Assembly (NCBI RefSeq): GCF_004348325.1
Contig: NZ_SMKF01000042.1
Location: 1-37,575, forward strand
Origin: Micromonospora sp. KC213
Lineage (GTDB): Bacteria > Actinomycetota > Actinomycetes > Mycobacteriales > Micromonosporaceae
DNA length: 37,575 nt
Direction of reading: 5' to 3'
Below are positions 17,019 to 25,171 of this stretch, one piece after another. The translations under genes were made by a program, and so were the position numbers. The first letter of the stretch is position 1. Each line of letters begins with the position of its first letter. The notes beneath the pieces were generated by a model. The model saw nothing but the letters and a program-made list of their open reading frames with translations. It searched no databases and was not told the origin of the DNA.

Positions 17019-20000
17019 GACACGATTCTCCAGGTCACCTCGATGGTGCCGGCGGGGTGGGCGATCGCGGCGGTACGCAGCTCGTCCAGAGCCTGATCGA
17101 GTTCGGCCGCCGAGGCGGTGGCCTGTCCCGTCACGACGGTGCGACCCGGCCGGTCGTCACGGGGCGGCGGCGCCGAGCCGGTGCCCGCTCGCTCCTCGGT
17201 CGACTCGCTGCGACGGGTCGCCCGGCGGATGAGCGCGATCGCGGCGGACTGCGCCCGATCGAGGGCCGGGGCGAGCGGTGCGGTCAGTTCGTCCGCCGCC
17301 CCTACCTGACGCAGCTGCGCGAGGATCGCCGTGGCCTCGGCCGCGAAGGGCTCATCGAGCCCGGCGATGATGTCGAAGTTCTCCCACGACGTGGCCGCCA
17401 GCGCCGCGCACACCTGAGCGGCGCTCTTGATGCTCCTACCGGCACGGTCGGCCGGCCCGCCGAGTTCGGCGCGGGCGAGGCGTTCGACGGTTTCCGCCGG
17501 CGACCGTCCATTCGCCAGCCTCTCCAGCAGGTCGGCGCACGCCCGGGCGGTCGCCAGGCGGCCCGCCTCGGCGTCCCGGTCGATCCCCAGCCACTTCGCG
17601 TACGTCTCCAGCGCGCCGACGAGCTGGTGTGCGGCCTCCCTGTGGCGGGCGGCCTGGGCAACCAGGTCACGGCCGAACATCGCCACGAGACGGCCCCGGC
17701 GCAGCGCGACCGGCTGGAAACCGAAGATCGCCCCCGCCCGCGTCCGCGCTCGCTCCCAGTCCTCCTCGCCGGGCAGACTCTCCTCGCGCAGGGTCAACTC
17801 ACCGGTGATCTTCCCGAGTTCCGGGCTGACCGGGCTGCCGTGCAGGTAGAAACCCCGGTCGGTCTGCTCGGCGAAGGTCGCCACCACCAGCTGGGCAACG
17901 ATCGGGTCGAGGCCCCGCGCCTTGGGGTCGTCCATCCACCGGAGCAGGTCGGTCACCCGCAGTTCGCCGCCGATGCCCTCGCTGGCGGCCTTCTGGTGGA
18001 AGTGTTGGGACCACTCCCCCTCAATGACGAACGCCGCCTCGTGCATGGTGCCCAACCTCAGCGGATTGGCGATGCGGCGCATGGTCTGCCGGTGCGCCCG
18101 TTCCACCTCGACGCGACCCTCCGGCGACTCGACCGCCCGCCGGACGTGGTCGAGGACGACCTTGACCTCCTGCTGTCGTACCGGGTCACCCTTGCGGTCG
18201 GGGTCGAAGTCGGGGTGCGCCGGGTACTGCTCGCTGAGCATCTGGTCCCCGATGCTGCGCAGGGCGTCGTTGAAGGTGGCGCCCATCGGCAGTTTCGGTT
18301 CCAGCGCGCGGGTCAGCGACTGGAGGTGGTCGTCGAAGCCGAGCTGCACATCGGTCGGGTGTTTGGTGGCCAGCCCGTACGCCTGGCGCAGCACGCCCTG
18401 CATCTTCGCCAGCAGCGCACTGCGCTGGTTGGTGAGCGCGCCGTGGGCCCGCCGCCGGTCGTCGGGGTTGAGGTGCTCGGCGTGGCTGTCGAACCGCTGG
18501 CCTTCGAGCAGCTTGTCGATGATGACGAGCTTGCCCAGCTCGTTGCGGCGCTCCACGGTGAGCGCCGCCGGGATCCAGCAGACGGTGCGGGCGGTCGTCC
18601 GGCCGAGCAGATCCTGCACGCGCTGCCGGTCGTCGGCCGGGCCGTGGCTGCCGTCGTCGAACGGGTAGTCGACGATCACCCGCCAGCCGGCGGGGTCGTT
18701 CGGGTGGAATGTCTCGTCGCGGATGTCGTGGGGGTCCCGGACGTTGCCGTAGACCAGCTCGATGACGCGCCGGCTGCCCCGCCAGGTCAGGCTGGCCTCG
18801 GTGAAGAACGAGTCGCTCCACGGCACCCCGAGCTGCTGCCAGAGCAGCCGCTGGACCATGTGCTTGCGGGCGCCCTCGTTGTCGTAGTGCTTGGCGGTGG
18901 CGAGCACGCTGTCGACGTCGACGCCGACCAGTTCCAGGGAGACGACGGGGTCGTCGCCCTCCCCGATGCGGATCTCGGGGAACTGGCCGGCCCAGTCGGC
19001 GAGCTTGCGGTTGACCTGGGCCACCTCGCCGCCGGGGATCGGGCTGGTGATGCTGCCGTGGTTCAGCGCCGACAGGCGTCGCCCGGTGAGGTTGCGCAGC
19101 GCCGGGACGCTCGGTGCCAGGGCGGCCAGCAGCAGCGTCTTGACCAGCCGGTCGTCGCCGGTGAAGGCGCGTACCCGGCCGGCCGTCTCGGCGGGCAACG
19201 GGTCGCCCCGGCGGGCGGCGTCCAGGTCGTCGTCGGTCAGGCCGTGCTGCCCGAGCAGGTACGGGCGCAGCTTAAGGTCGTAGAGCTTCTGGGCCATCTC
19301 GAACTCGACCTTGAGCTTCTCGGTGAAGGGCTGGTCGCCGCCGCCGCTGATCACGTCGTAGAGGTCGCCGAGCGGCACGAGCTGCCCCAGGCGCAGCGTC
19401 TCCCGGCGGTCGACGAGAAGCTGACGCATGAGCTTCAACGCTGTCCGCGAGCGCTGCAGGGCACTGGAGACGTGCACCAGGGTCGAGACGAAGGCCGGGC
19501 TGAACGGGTAGGTCGAGCGAAAGGCGTCCACGTCCGCGCCGCTGGCGGCGTCCGTGCCGAGCAGGGTGTCGAAGACCTCCCGCCGTACCTTGGTGGTGGC
19601 GTCGAACGCCTTGCGAATCGCCTCGGCGGCCTCGTCGGTGAGCGGTTTGAGCAGGCGGCGGCGGGCGATCTCGGGAAGGTTGCGGTCCTCCAGCTTGATC
19701 ACGTCGAACCGCCCGCTGGCCAGGTTGAGGGTGTCCTGGTAGCTCAGCTCGTTGGCGCCGACGACCTCTTCACCGACGAGTTCGCGCAGGTCCCGCTGCC
19801 GGGCGATGAAGCTGATCACCGGGATGGGCCGGCGGGTGTCGCCGCCCTCCACGAAGTTGGTGATCTTCTGGATCTCCCGGGAAACGAACTGCTGGTCACC
19901 GATGGAGTTGGCCAGCCAGAGGATCAGCTCGTCGAGGAAGAGAATCAGCCCGTCGTACCCGAGTTCCTTGGCGTGCCGGCTGATCTCGGTCAGGCCCCGG

Positions 20001-20743
20001 TCGAGGGAGATGAACGCCTCGGCGTCCTCCCGGGCGTTGCTGAAGAAGCCCACATTCCAGCTGGTCAGTAGGTCGTTGACCAGCTTGCGACGCAGTTCGT
20101 CGCGGTAGTCCGCGCCGAACGCCTGGTCGAGCCGCTCGGGGGTCCAGAACGCCTCCGTGTCACCCCACTCGTCCTCGACGTCCCCACCGGGCAGCCCGGC
20201 GATGAACTGCTCGTCGCCGATCTTCTCGCGCAGCGAGGCGGCCTGGGCCAGCAGCGCGTCGGTGCGGTGCACCGCCGGAATCGGCGCGTCGGGGTGCAGC
20301 GCCCGGACCCGGTCGACGTAGCCGCCGAGCACCCGCTGCTCCAGCGACCGCGCGTCGAGCAGGTGGTACGGCACCAGGAGGAACCTGCGCCCGTCCAGCC
20401 AGACGCTGTGCTTGGCCACCAGCGGGGCCAGTTCGTCGCGGCCCCGGGCGGCCGGCTCGCCGCGCAGCAGCGCGTGCAGCACCGCCATGAAGTGCGACTT
20501 ACCGGAGCCGAACGAGCCGTGCAGGTACGCGGCCTTGGAGGCGTGGCCCTCGACCGCCGAACGGATCAACCCGAGCGCCTCGTCGAAATTCCCCAGCAAC
20601 CGGTCCGTGACGACATACTCGCGGAGGGTGGCGTCGGCGTCGGCGACGCTGTCGGCGAGCTTGAGCACGAAGTCGCTGGTGCTCGTGCGCTCCGGGATGT
20701 GGATGACCTCCCGGAGCAGGGGCGCGGAGGTGGGCGAAGACAT
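17015..20743 (-). CDS. pglY: BREX type 2 large ATPase PglY (BrxC-like)
   Basis: A 1,242-residue ATPase of the PglY/BrxC family. The start MSSPTSAPLLREVIHIPERT is the usual family beginning, and an upstream in-frame ATG (20797) has no Shine-Dalgarno. Walker A is HGSFGSGKSHFMAVLHALL (K82 S83) and Walker B LILFLDELILW near residue 270. Long charged and helical regions follow. The protein is expected to form a large ATP-dependent assembly with the other BREX components. It is the first gene of the pglY-pglZ-brxD-brxHI operon and is divergent from a DUF262 nuclease gene. The GC content and codon use match its neighbours. Confidence 0.93.
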   Translation of the reverse strand: MSSPTSAPLLREVIHIPERTSTSDFVLKLADSVADADATLREYVVTDRLLGNFDEALGLIRSAVEGHASKAAYLHGSFGSGKSHFMAVLHALLRGEPAARGRDELAPLVAKHSVWLDGRRFLLVPYHLLDARSLEQRVLGGYVDRVRALHPDAPIPAVHRTDALLAQAASLREKIGDEQFIAGLPGGDVEDEWGDTEAFWTPERLDQAFGADYRDELRRKLVNDLLTSWNVGFFSNAREDAEAFISLDRGLTEISRHAKELGYDGLILFLDELILWLANSIGDQQFVSREIQKITNFVEGGDTRRPIPVISFIARQRDLRELVGEEVVGANELSYQDTLNLASGRFDVIKLEDRNLPEIARRRLLKPLTDEAAEAIRKAFDATTKVRREVFDTLLGTDAASGADVDAFRSTYPFSPAFVSTLVHVSSALQRSRTALKLMRQLLVDRRETLRLGQLVPLGDLYDVISGGGDQPFTEKLKVEFEMAQKLYDLKLRPYLLGQHGLTDDDLDAARRGDPLPAETAGRVRAFTGDDRLVKTLLLAALAPSVPALRNLTGRRLSALNHGSITSPIPGGEVAQVNRKLADWAGQFPEIRIGEGDDPVVSLELVGVDVDSVLATAKHYDNEGARKHMVQRLLWQQLGVPWSDSFFTEASLTWRGSRRVIELVYGNVRDPHDIRDETFHPNDPAGWRVIVDYPFDDGSHGPADDRQRVQDLLGRTTARTVCWIPAALTVERRNELGKLVIIDKLLEGQRFDSHAEHLNPDDRRRAHGALTNQRSALLAKMQGVLRQAYGLATKHPTDVQLGFDDHLQSLTRALEPKLPMGATFNDALRSIGDQMLSEQYPAHPDFDPDRKGDPVRQQEVKVVLDHVRRAVESPEGRVEVERAHRQTMRRIANPLRLGTMHEAAFVIEGEWSQHFHQKAASEGIGGELRVTDLLRWMDDPKARGLDPIVAQLVVATFAEQTDRGFYLHGSPVSPELGKITGELTLREESLPGEEDWERARTRAGAIFGFQPVALRRGRLVAMFGRDLVAQAARHREAAHQLVGALETYAKWLGIDRDAEAGRLATARACADLLERLANGRSPAETVERLARAELGGPADRAGRSIKSAAQVCAALAATSWENFDIIAGLDEPFAAEATAILAQLRQVGAADELTAPLAPALDRAQSAAIALIRRATRRSESTEERAGTGSAPPPRDDRPGRTVVTGQATASAAELDQALDELRTAAIAHPAGTIEVTWRIVS

Positions 20744-20802
20744 GCCGTTCACCGTACCGAGAAACGCCGTGCCCGCACCGACTGAGGCGACCGCCATGCC
20801 AT

Positions 20803-20955
20803 CTGATGACCGAAGGGAGGATCAGAGATGGCACCACCCGCCAGGCTCTCCCACCGGCGCTGCTGTCAAATCAACGACGGATCGCTCCCGGCCTTGTTCG
20901 GCAGCCGCGACTTTGCGAGCATGTCCGCTCAACAGTCGTGACCTGATGACCGAAG
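20803..20955. repeat. 13-bp direct repeat in the pglY/DUF262 divergent region
   Basis: CTGATGACCGAAG occurs at 20803-20815 and again at 20943-20955, spaced 140 bp, in the 213-bp region between pglY and the divergent nuclease gene. The second copy ends one base before the possible GTG at 20957. It could be an operator pair controlling both genes, or chance. No convincing -10/-35 pair was picked out. Confidence 0.4.
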
Positions 20956-20956
20956 C

Positions 20957-22840
20957 GTGCGTTTCGACCCGTACGCGCCCCACCAGGAAGGCGTGTTGCT
21001 GGCGGTGGATGCCAACACCTACTCACTGAAGCAGATCCTCACGCAGGATCGCCGGTACGTCATTCCCACGTTTCAGCGCGACTACGAATGGACTCTCGAG
21101 GGTCAGTGGCAGTTACTCTTCGACGACCTCGCGGAAACCGCCGACCGTCTGTTCCAGGCGCGCCAGCAGGCGGCAGCCAGTGGCGATCCGCTGGCCAAGG
21201 CTGACAAGAAGGTGCCACCCCATTTCCTCGGTGCGATCGTCTGCGATCAGCTGGCCGCCGCGGTTGGCGGGCTCGACCTCCGAGCCGTGATCGACGGCCA
21301 ACAGCGGCTGACGACCGTTCAGCTCGTTCTACGGGGTGTGTTGGACGTGCTGATGGAACACGACTCACCTCGTGCCAGGCAGGTCCGCCGGCTGCTGGAG
21401 AACCATCCCGACATCGTCGACTCACCCGAGGAACGGCACAAGCTCTGGCCGCGCCGTAAGGACCGTGAGGTGTGGCCGGTGGCGATGGCTGACATCCTCC
21501 CCGACAAAGGCGACCACCTCTATCTGCAGGCACGCCGCTACTTTTCTCAAAGAACACGTGCGGCGGTACAGGATGAACCAGAGCACCTCGATGTTCTCGT
21601 CGACGCATTGCTCGACCTGTTCAAACTGGTCGTCATCGACCTCGAGGACAACGACGACGCCCAGGTCATCTTCGAGGTTCTCAATGGACGGCAGACTCCC
21701 CTCTCCGCCGCCGACCTGGTGAAGAACCTACTCTTCCTTCGCGGGGAACTTTGCGATGAGAAGGAGTTGGAGAAGGTCTACGACACCTATTGGGCACCGT
21801 TCGACGAGCAGTGGTGGAAGGCGGAGGTCGGGCGGGGGCATGCCCAGCGCGGCCGTCGAGACGTACTGCTCTCGGGATGGCTCACCGCCGTTTCCAGGTC
21901 GGAGGCGAGCGTCAGCCACCTTTACAGCCAGGTCCGGGGTTACCTGGACCGCGCGGATCGCAAGACGGTGGACGTGTTGGCCGAGCTACACGGCTTCGGA
22001 CGGGCGTACCGGGTGGTCGTCGGTGCCGAGCCCGCCGAGTCGGAGACGCTTCGGCGGTCGTACCAGCGACTCGACACTCTGGGCATCACCACCGCCACCC
22101 CACTGCTGATGTGGCTGCGCACGCTGCCGCCCGACCACCTCACGGCGCGCAGCCATGCGCTGGTGGTGCGCGCCGTCGAATCCTGGGTCGTCCGAAGGCT
22201 GCTGGTCGGTGCCAACACCCGCGGCTACGGCAAGGTGTTCGTCGACGTACTGCGGGCTGCGACCGACCAGGCGCCGGCCGACCACGCGCTGATCGTCGAC
22301 GCCGCGCTACGGGTGCTGCGCGGTGTGGACAACACGCTCTGGCCGGACGACGACGAACTGGTGAAGGCGTTCGCCACCCGCAAGTTCTACGGAAACCTCA
22401 CCCAGGAGCGGATCCGCCTGGTGCTCGGCGCGATCGACCAGCACCTGCAGGAGTCCAACCCGAAGACCGAGCCGGCCACCTTCCAGTACGAGAAGTTGCA
22501 GATCGAGCACGTCATGCCCAGGCAGTGGCGGCAGCACTGGCCGTTGCACTCAGCAGACGACGCCGGCCAACTCATCGAGGCGCAGCGCCGGGACGAGGCG
22601 ATCCACCGGATCGGCAATCTCACTCTGGTCACGCCGACGTTCAACGGTTCCGTGTCCAACGCTGGTTGGGCGGTGAAGCGGCCTGCCTTCGCCGAGCAGT
22701 CCAAGCTCCAGATCAATGGTTCCATCGCCGTGCGCGAGGCGTGGTCTGTCGAGGCGATCGACGAGCGAGGCGGAACGCTGGCGAGGTTGGCAGCCGAGGT
22801 GTGGCCCCGTTTCTCCCTTCCTGAGGCTAGCTCGGAGTAG
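20957..22840 (+). CDS. DUF262-DUF1524 (GmrSD/BrxU-like) type IV restriction nuclease
   Basis: A 627-residue fusion of a GmrS-like NTPase/sensor domain and a GmrD-like nuclease domain. N-terminal DUF262 motifs: RRYVIPTFQRDYEW (32-45), VIDGQQRLTTVQL (111-123) with the DGQQR nucleotide-binding signature, and FEVLNGRQTPLSAADLVKN. C-terminal DUF1524/HNH motifs: IEHVMPRQW (H518) and HRIGNLTLVTPTFNGSVSN (H550, N554) followed by a lysine. Such enzymes cut modified phage DNA; BrxU is the version found with BREX. It is divergent from pglY. The start is uncertain: GTG at 20957 lacks a Shine-Dalgarno, whereas AGGAAGG at 20985-20991 favours a TTG at 20996 or GTG at 21005. GC is slightly lower than in pglY, hinting at separate acquisition. 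Confidence 0.85.
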   Translation: MRFDPYAPHQEGVLLAVDANTYSLKQILTQDRRYVIPTFQRDYEWTLEGQWQLLFDDLAETADRLFQARQQAAASGDPLAKADKKVPPHFLGAIVCDQLAAAVGGLDLRAVIDGQQRLTTVQLVLRGVLDVLMEHDSPRARQVRRLLENHPDIVDSPEERHKLWPRRKDREVWPVAMADILPDKGDHLYLQARRYFSQRTRAAVQDEPEHLDVLVDALLDLFKLVVIDLEDNDDAQVIFEVLNGRQTPLSAADLVKNLLFLRGELCDEKELEKVYDTYWAPFDEQWWKAEVGRGHAQRGRRDVLLSGWLTAVSRSEASVSHLYSQVRGYLDRADRKTVDVLAELHGFGRAYRVVVGAEPAESETLRRSYQRLDTLGITTATPLLMWLRTLPPDHLTARSHALVVRAVESWVVRRLLVGANTRGYGKVFVDVLRAATDQAPADHALIVDAALRVLRGVDNTLWPDDDELVKAFATRKFYGNLTQERIRLVLGAIDQHLQESNPKTEPATFQYEKLQIEHVMPRQWRQHWPLHSADDAGQLIEAQRRDEAIHRIGNLTLVTPTFNGSVSNAGWAVKRPAFAEQSKLQINGSIAVREAWSVEAIDERGGTLARLAAEVWPRFSLPEASSE

Positions 22841-22894
22841 CCGATCGCTGACAGGATGGCTATTGGCTGCTCTCGGATGGAAGGTGGTCGCAGC

Positions 22895-23779
22895 ATGACG
22901 CGTGGATCGTCCTCCCGACCGGCAGATCAGGTGTCGCCTCGACGGCAGAATGTCAACGCGCTCGCGATCACCCTGATCGGCGTGCTCGCGGCAGGGTGGA
23001 TGACCTACCTGTTCGCGCCCTCCGTCAAGCAGCACGAGGATGACGCGACCGACCCGATGAAGCTGGGCGAGGCGGCTTTCCACATCACGGTCCGGGAGTC
23101 GTTCCGCGAGGACGCCGACGGCACCACCTGGGTCTTCCCGGCGGAGCTACCGGTGGAGACGTTCTCGTTCCTCAATGCCCGGCCGACCGCGGGGTCCAGC
23201 CAGGGGATCGCCGAACATGAGAAGGCGAAAAGCGAGCGCCTCGCCGAGCTCGGTGGCGTACGGGTGAGCTCGCTCTGCTACCCGGACTGTGTCTCCGTGT
23301 CGCGGTACCGGGTGACCCTGACCGGAAATCGGAAGCAGCCGGTGCACATCGAGTCGATGCGGGCCCGGATCCGGTCGGAGCGGGCGGCACCGGCCGGGAC
23401 GCTGCTGGTGATCCCTCGCCAGGGCGGCGGGCCCGTCGACGTGGTCCACATCGACCTGGACTCCCCGAACAAGGACGCCCTCACCGCCGACCGGGAGGGC
23501 AAGCCGACCGGCCGGGTCTTCACCGATGTGGAGAACCGGTTCGCCGGGGAGGGGGAGCCGCTGGTCTTCGAGGTCGTCGGCGCGACCCGACGGCCGGTTC
23601 TGTACGAGTGGGAGCTGGTGCTGGAGGTGACCCAGGACGGTCGCCGGGAGACGGTGGTCGTCAACCTGGAATCGGGTGATCCGTTCCGCACCGTCGGCTG
23701 GCGCGCGGTGCCGAAGTACGGCGTCACGTACGGGCGCGACACCAGCGGCTCCTCGACCATCGTCGAGCTGGCGCGGTGA
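22895..23779 (+). CDS. Membrane-anchored hypothetical protein, downstream of the nuclease
   Basis: A 294-residue protein of unknown function. After a polar, basic N terminus, residues about 22-44 (ALAITLIGVLAAGWMTYLFA) form a single membrane helix, and the remaining 250 residues are predicted outside and rich in beta strands (RVTLTGNRKQPVHIES, YEWELVLEVTQDGR). Two cysteines (SLCYPDC) probably form a disulfide. The ATG at 22895 is chosen because GGTGG seven bases upstream is a reasonable Shine-Dalgarno; in-frame ATGs lie at 22856 and 22877. It begins 54 bp after the DUF262 nuclease and converges, with a 7-bp gap, on another membrane-anchored gene. No family is recognised. Confidence 0.7.
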   Translation: MTRGSSSRPADQVSPRRQNVNALAITLIGVLAAGWMTYLFAPSVKQHEDDATDPMKLGEAAFHITVRESFREDADGTTWVFPAELPVETFSFLNARPTAGSSQGIAEHEKAKSERLAELGGVRVSSLCYPDCVSVSRYRVTLTGNRKQPVHIESMRARIRSERAAPAGTLLVIPRQGGGPVDVVHIDLDSPNKDALTADREGKPTGRVFTDVENRFAGEGEPLVFEVVGATRRPVLYEWELVLEVTQDGRRETVVVNLESGDPFRTVGWRAVPKYGVTYGRDTSGSSTIVELAR

Positions 23780-23786
23780 CCGGCGA

Positions 23787-24833
23787 TCACGGGCGCCCCG
23801 CGTAGTACACGGAGGCGACCTCGTGCGGCTGAGCGGCAGCACCATCGCCACTGGCCAGATCGATGACCCGTACCGTCCAGTACGGTTCCGTCCGGGACAT
23901 CAGGGGGTCGTCCGGTCCCTGCACGACAATGCCCCGCCCGCCGCAGTGGTATCGCGCGGTGAGCTGGTCGGGCAGCAGCGGGTGTGGGCCGCCACCGCCC
24001 CACCGCGCCGTGCACCTGGCGCCGTCCCGCAGTTCGATCAGCAGCGGGTTACGCCGTTCCTCCGACGGTGGGTTGGTGGTGGCCAGCGCCTTGCGCGCTC
24101 CGTACCGGAACAGACGGTTGCTGCCCGGCGTCCCGCAGAGTAGCTTCGTGCGGTCCGCCTCGATCCAGCAGGCCTGCGCGCCGAGGGTGAAGGGCAGGCA
24201 CGAGACAATGTCCGGTGCGGTCGCCGAAAAGGCGGGAGAGCACCGGTCCGCCCGGTGCTCCGCGCTCAGATCGGTGACGTGGTAGCCCGCAGCCGGTGCG
24301 CCGTCGCGGGTCACCGGCGCGAACTGGACAACCTGGGTGCCGGCCCCCGGGTTCCGGATGCCAGCGGCGCCGCTCAGCTCCATGCACGCCGCGCTGGCCG
24401 TCAGGTCACTCTCGCTGGAGGTGGTGGCGCAGACCACGTCGTCTCCCTGCTGCGGAGCGGGCGTGCAGACGGGAACGCCGGCCCCTTCGCGGCAGCCCCA
24501 GTACAACAGCGTGATTCCCGGCGACACGACCCCGGTCAGCGAGAGAGCCCGTAGGGGTTTGTCCGGCTCCTGCATCACCCGGACCACGGGCAGGCACTCG
24601 CCGAGCGCCGCCACCTCGACGCAGCCCCCTTCCCGCTTCCCCTCGACGGAGATCTCGGCGGAGGACGAGGTGAAGACCACCCGGACGGGCAGCAGCCCGG
24701 GTTGCCGCAGGTCGCGCAGGAAGCGGACGCCGAGACCACCGCCCACCCCGACGAGGACGACAACCAGGAACAGCACCAGCGGGCGCGGCCGCCCCGAACC
24801 CGTACCTGACAGTCGCACTGCTGCCTCCCTCAC
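23787..24833 (-). CDS. Cysteine-rich membrane-anchored protein of the caspase operon
   Basis: A 348-residue protein of unknown function. Residues about 18-38 (PLVLFLVVVLVGVGGGLGV) form one membrane helix after a basic N terminus, so the large C-terminal part should face outside. That part contains 12 cysteines (for example GGCVEV, GECLP, YWGCREG, DRCSP, QACWIE, RYHCGG), an even number consistent with disulfides in an exported domain. The GTG start at 24833 overlaps the stop of the EACC1-like gene (GTGA), so the two are translationally coupled, and that gene in turn overlaps the caspase-EAL gene. It may be a surface sensor or an anchor for that system; this is inferred from the coupling only. 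Confidence 0.75.
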   Translation of the reverse strand: MREAAVRLSGTGSGRPRPLVLFLVVVLVGVGGGLGVRFLRDLRQPGLLPVRVVFTSSSAEISVEGKREGGCVEVAALGECLPVVRVMQEPDKPLRALSLTGVVSPGITLLYWGCREGAGVPVCTPAPQQGDDVVCATTSSESDLTASAACMELSGAAGIRNPGAGTQVVQFAPVTRDGAPAAGYHVTDLSAEHRADRCSPAFSATAPDIVSCLPFTLGAQACWIEADRTKLLCGTPGSNRLFRYGARKALATTNPPSEERRNPLLIELRDGARCTARWGGGGPHPLLPDQLTARYHCGGRGIVVQGPDDPLMSRTEPYWTVRVIDLASGDGAAAQPHEVASVYYAGRP

Positions 24834-25171
24834 CGAGAACGAGCGCGCCCGCCTTCTTCGTCGAACAGCGGTGCGAGCTGTTTGAGCAGGGCCGCTGTGC
24901 TCACGTTGCGGGGCAGGTCGAGTTTGAGATCGATGTCCGGCCCTTTGACCGTCAACACGACGGACTGACGCTCGTCACGCAGTCGCCAGTTCCTGATCGC
25001 GGTGGCCAGCGCGCCCAGCTGCGGTTGCAACGTCGCCAGGGTGGCGAGGTTCGCCAGTACGCCGACGCCTTCGATGGCGAGCGTGACGGCGGAGATGTCC
25101 CGAACGCCCTCGTAGGGCAGCGCGAGTTCGTCGATCACCTCCGGGGGAAGCAGCAGTTTGACGCTGGTCAT
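24830..25171 (-). CDS. Small EACC1-like effector-associated component
   Basis: A 113-residue protein. It has an N-terminal strand-forming segment (MTSVKLLLPPEVIDEL), a central apolar helix (GVLANLATLATLQPQLGALA) ending in a basic TAIRNWRLRDER, then two strands (SVVLTVKGPDIDLKLDL) and a final helix (ALLKQLAPLF). This order resembles EACC1, the effector-associated constant component of actinobacterial conflict systems that neighbours caspase- or trypsin-type effectors. I call it from pattern and context, not a firm match. The ATG overlaps the stop of the caspase-EAL gene (ATGA) and its own stop overlaps the next start, so the three genes form one coupled unit. Confidence 0.6.
   Translation of the reverse strand: MTSVKLLLPPEVIDELALPYEGVRDISAVTLAIEGVGVLANLATLATLQPQLGALATAIRNWRLRDERQSVVLTVKGPDIDLKLDLPRNVSTAALLKQLAPLFDEEGGRARSR

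Noticed and set aside
17000..20071. A 1,023-codon open frame on the plus strand opposite pglY
   Set aside because: It is a GC-rich shadow of pglY: composition is that of an antisense frame and no family is recognisable, whereas the minus strand carries clear Walker motifs.
20743..20797. An upstream start for pglY at 20797
   Set aside because: No Shine-Dalgarno, and the extra 18 residues are not family-like; the ATG at 20743 gives the usual PglY beginning.
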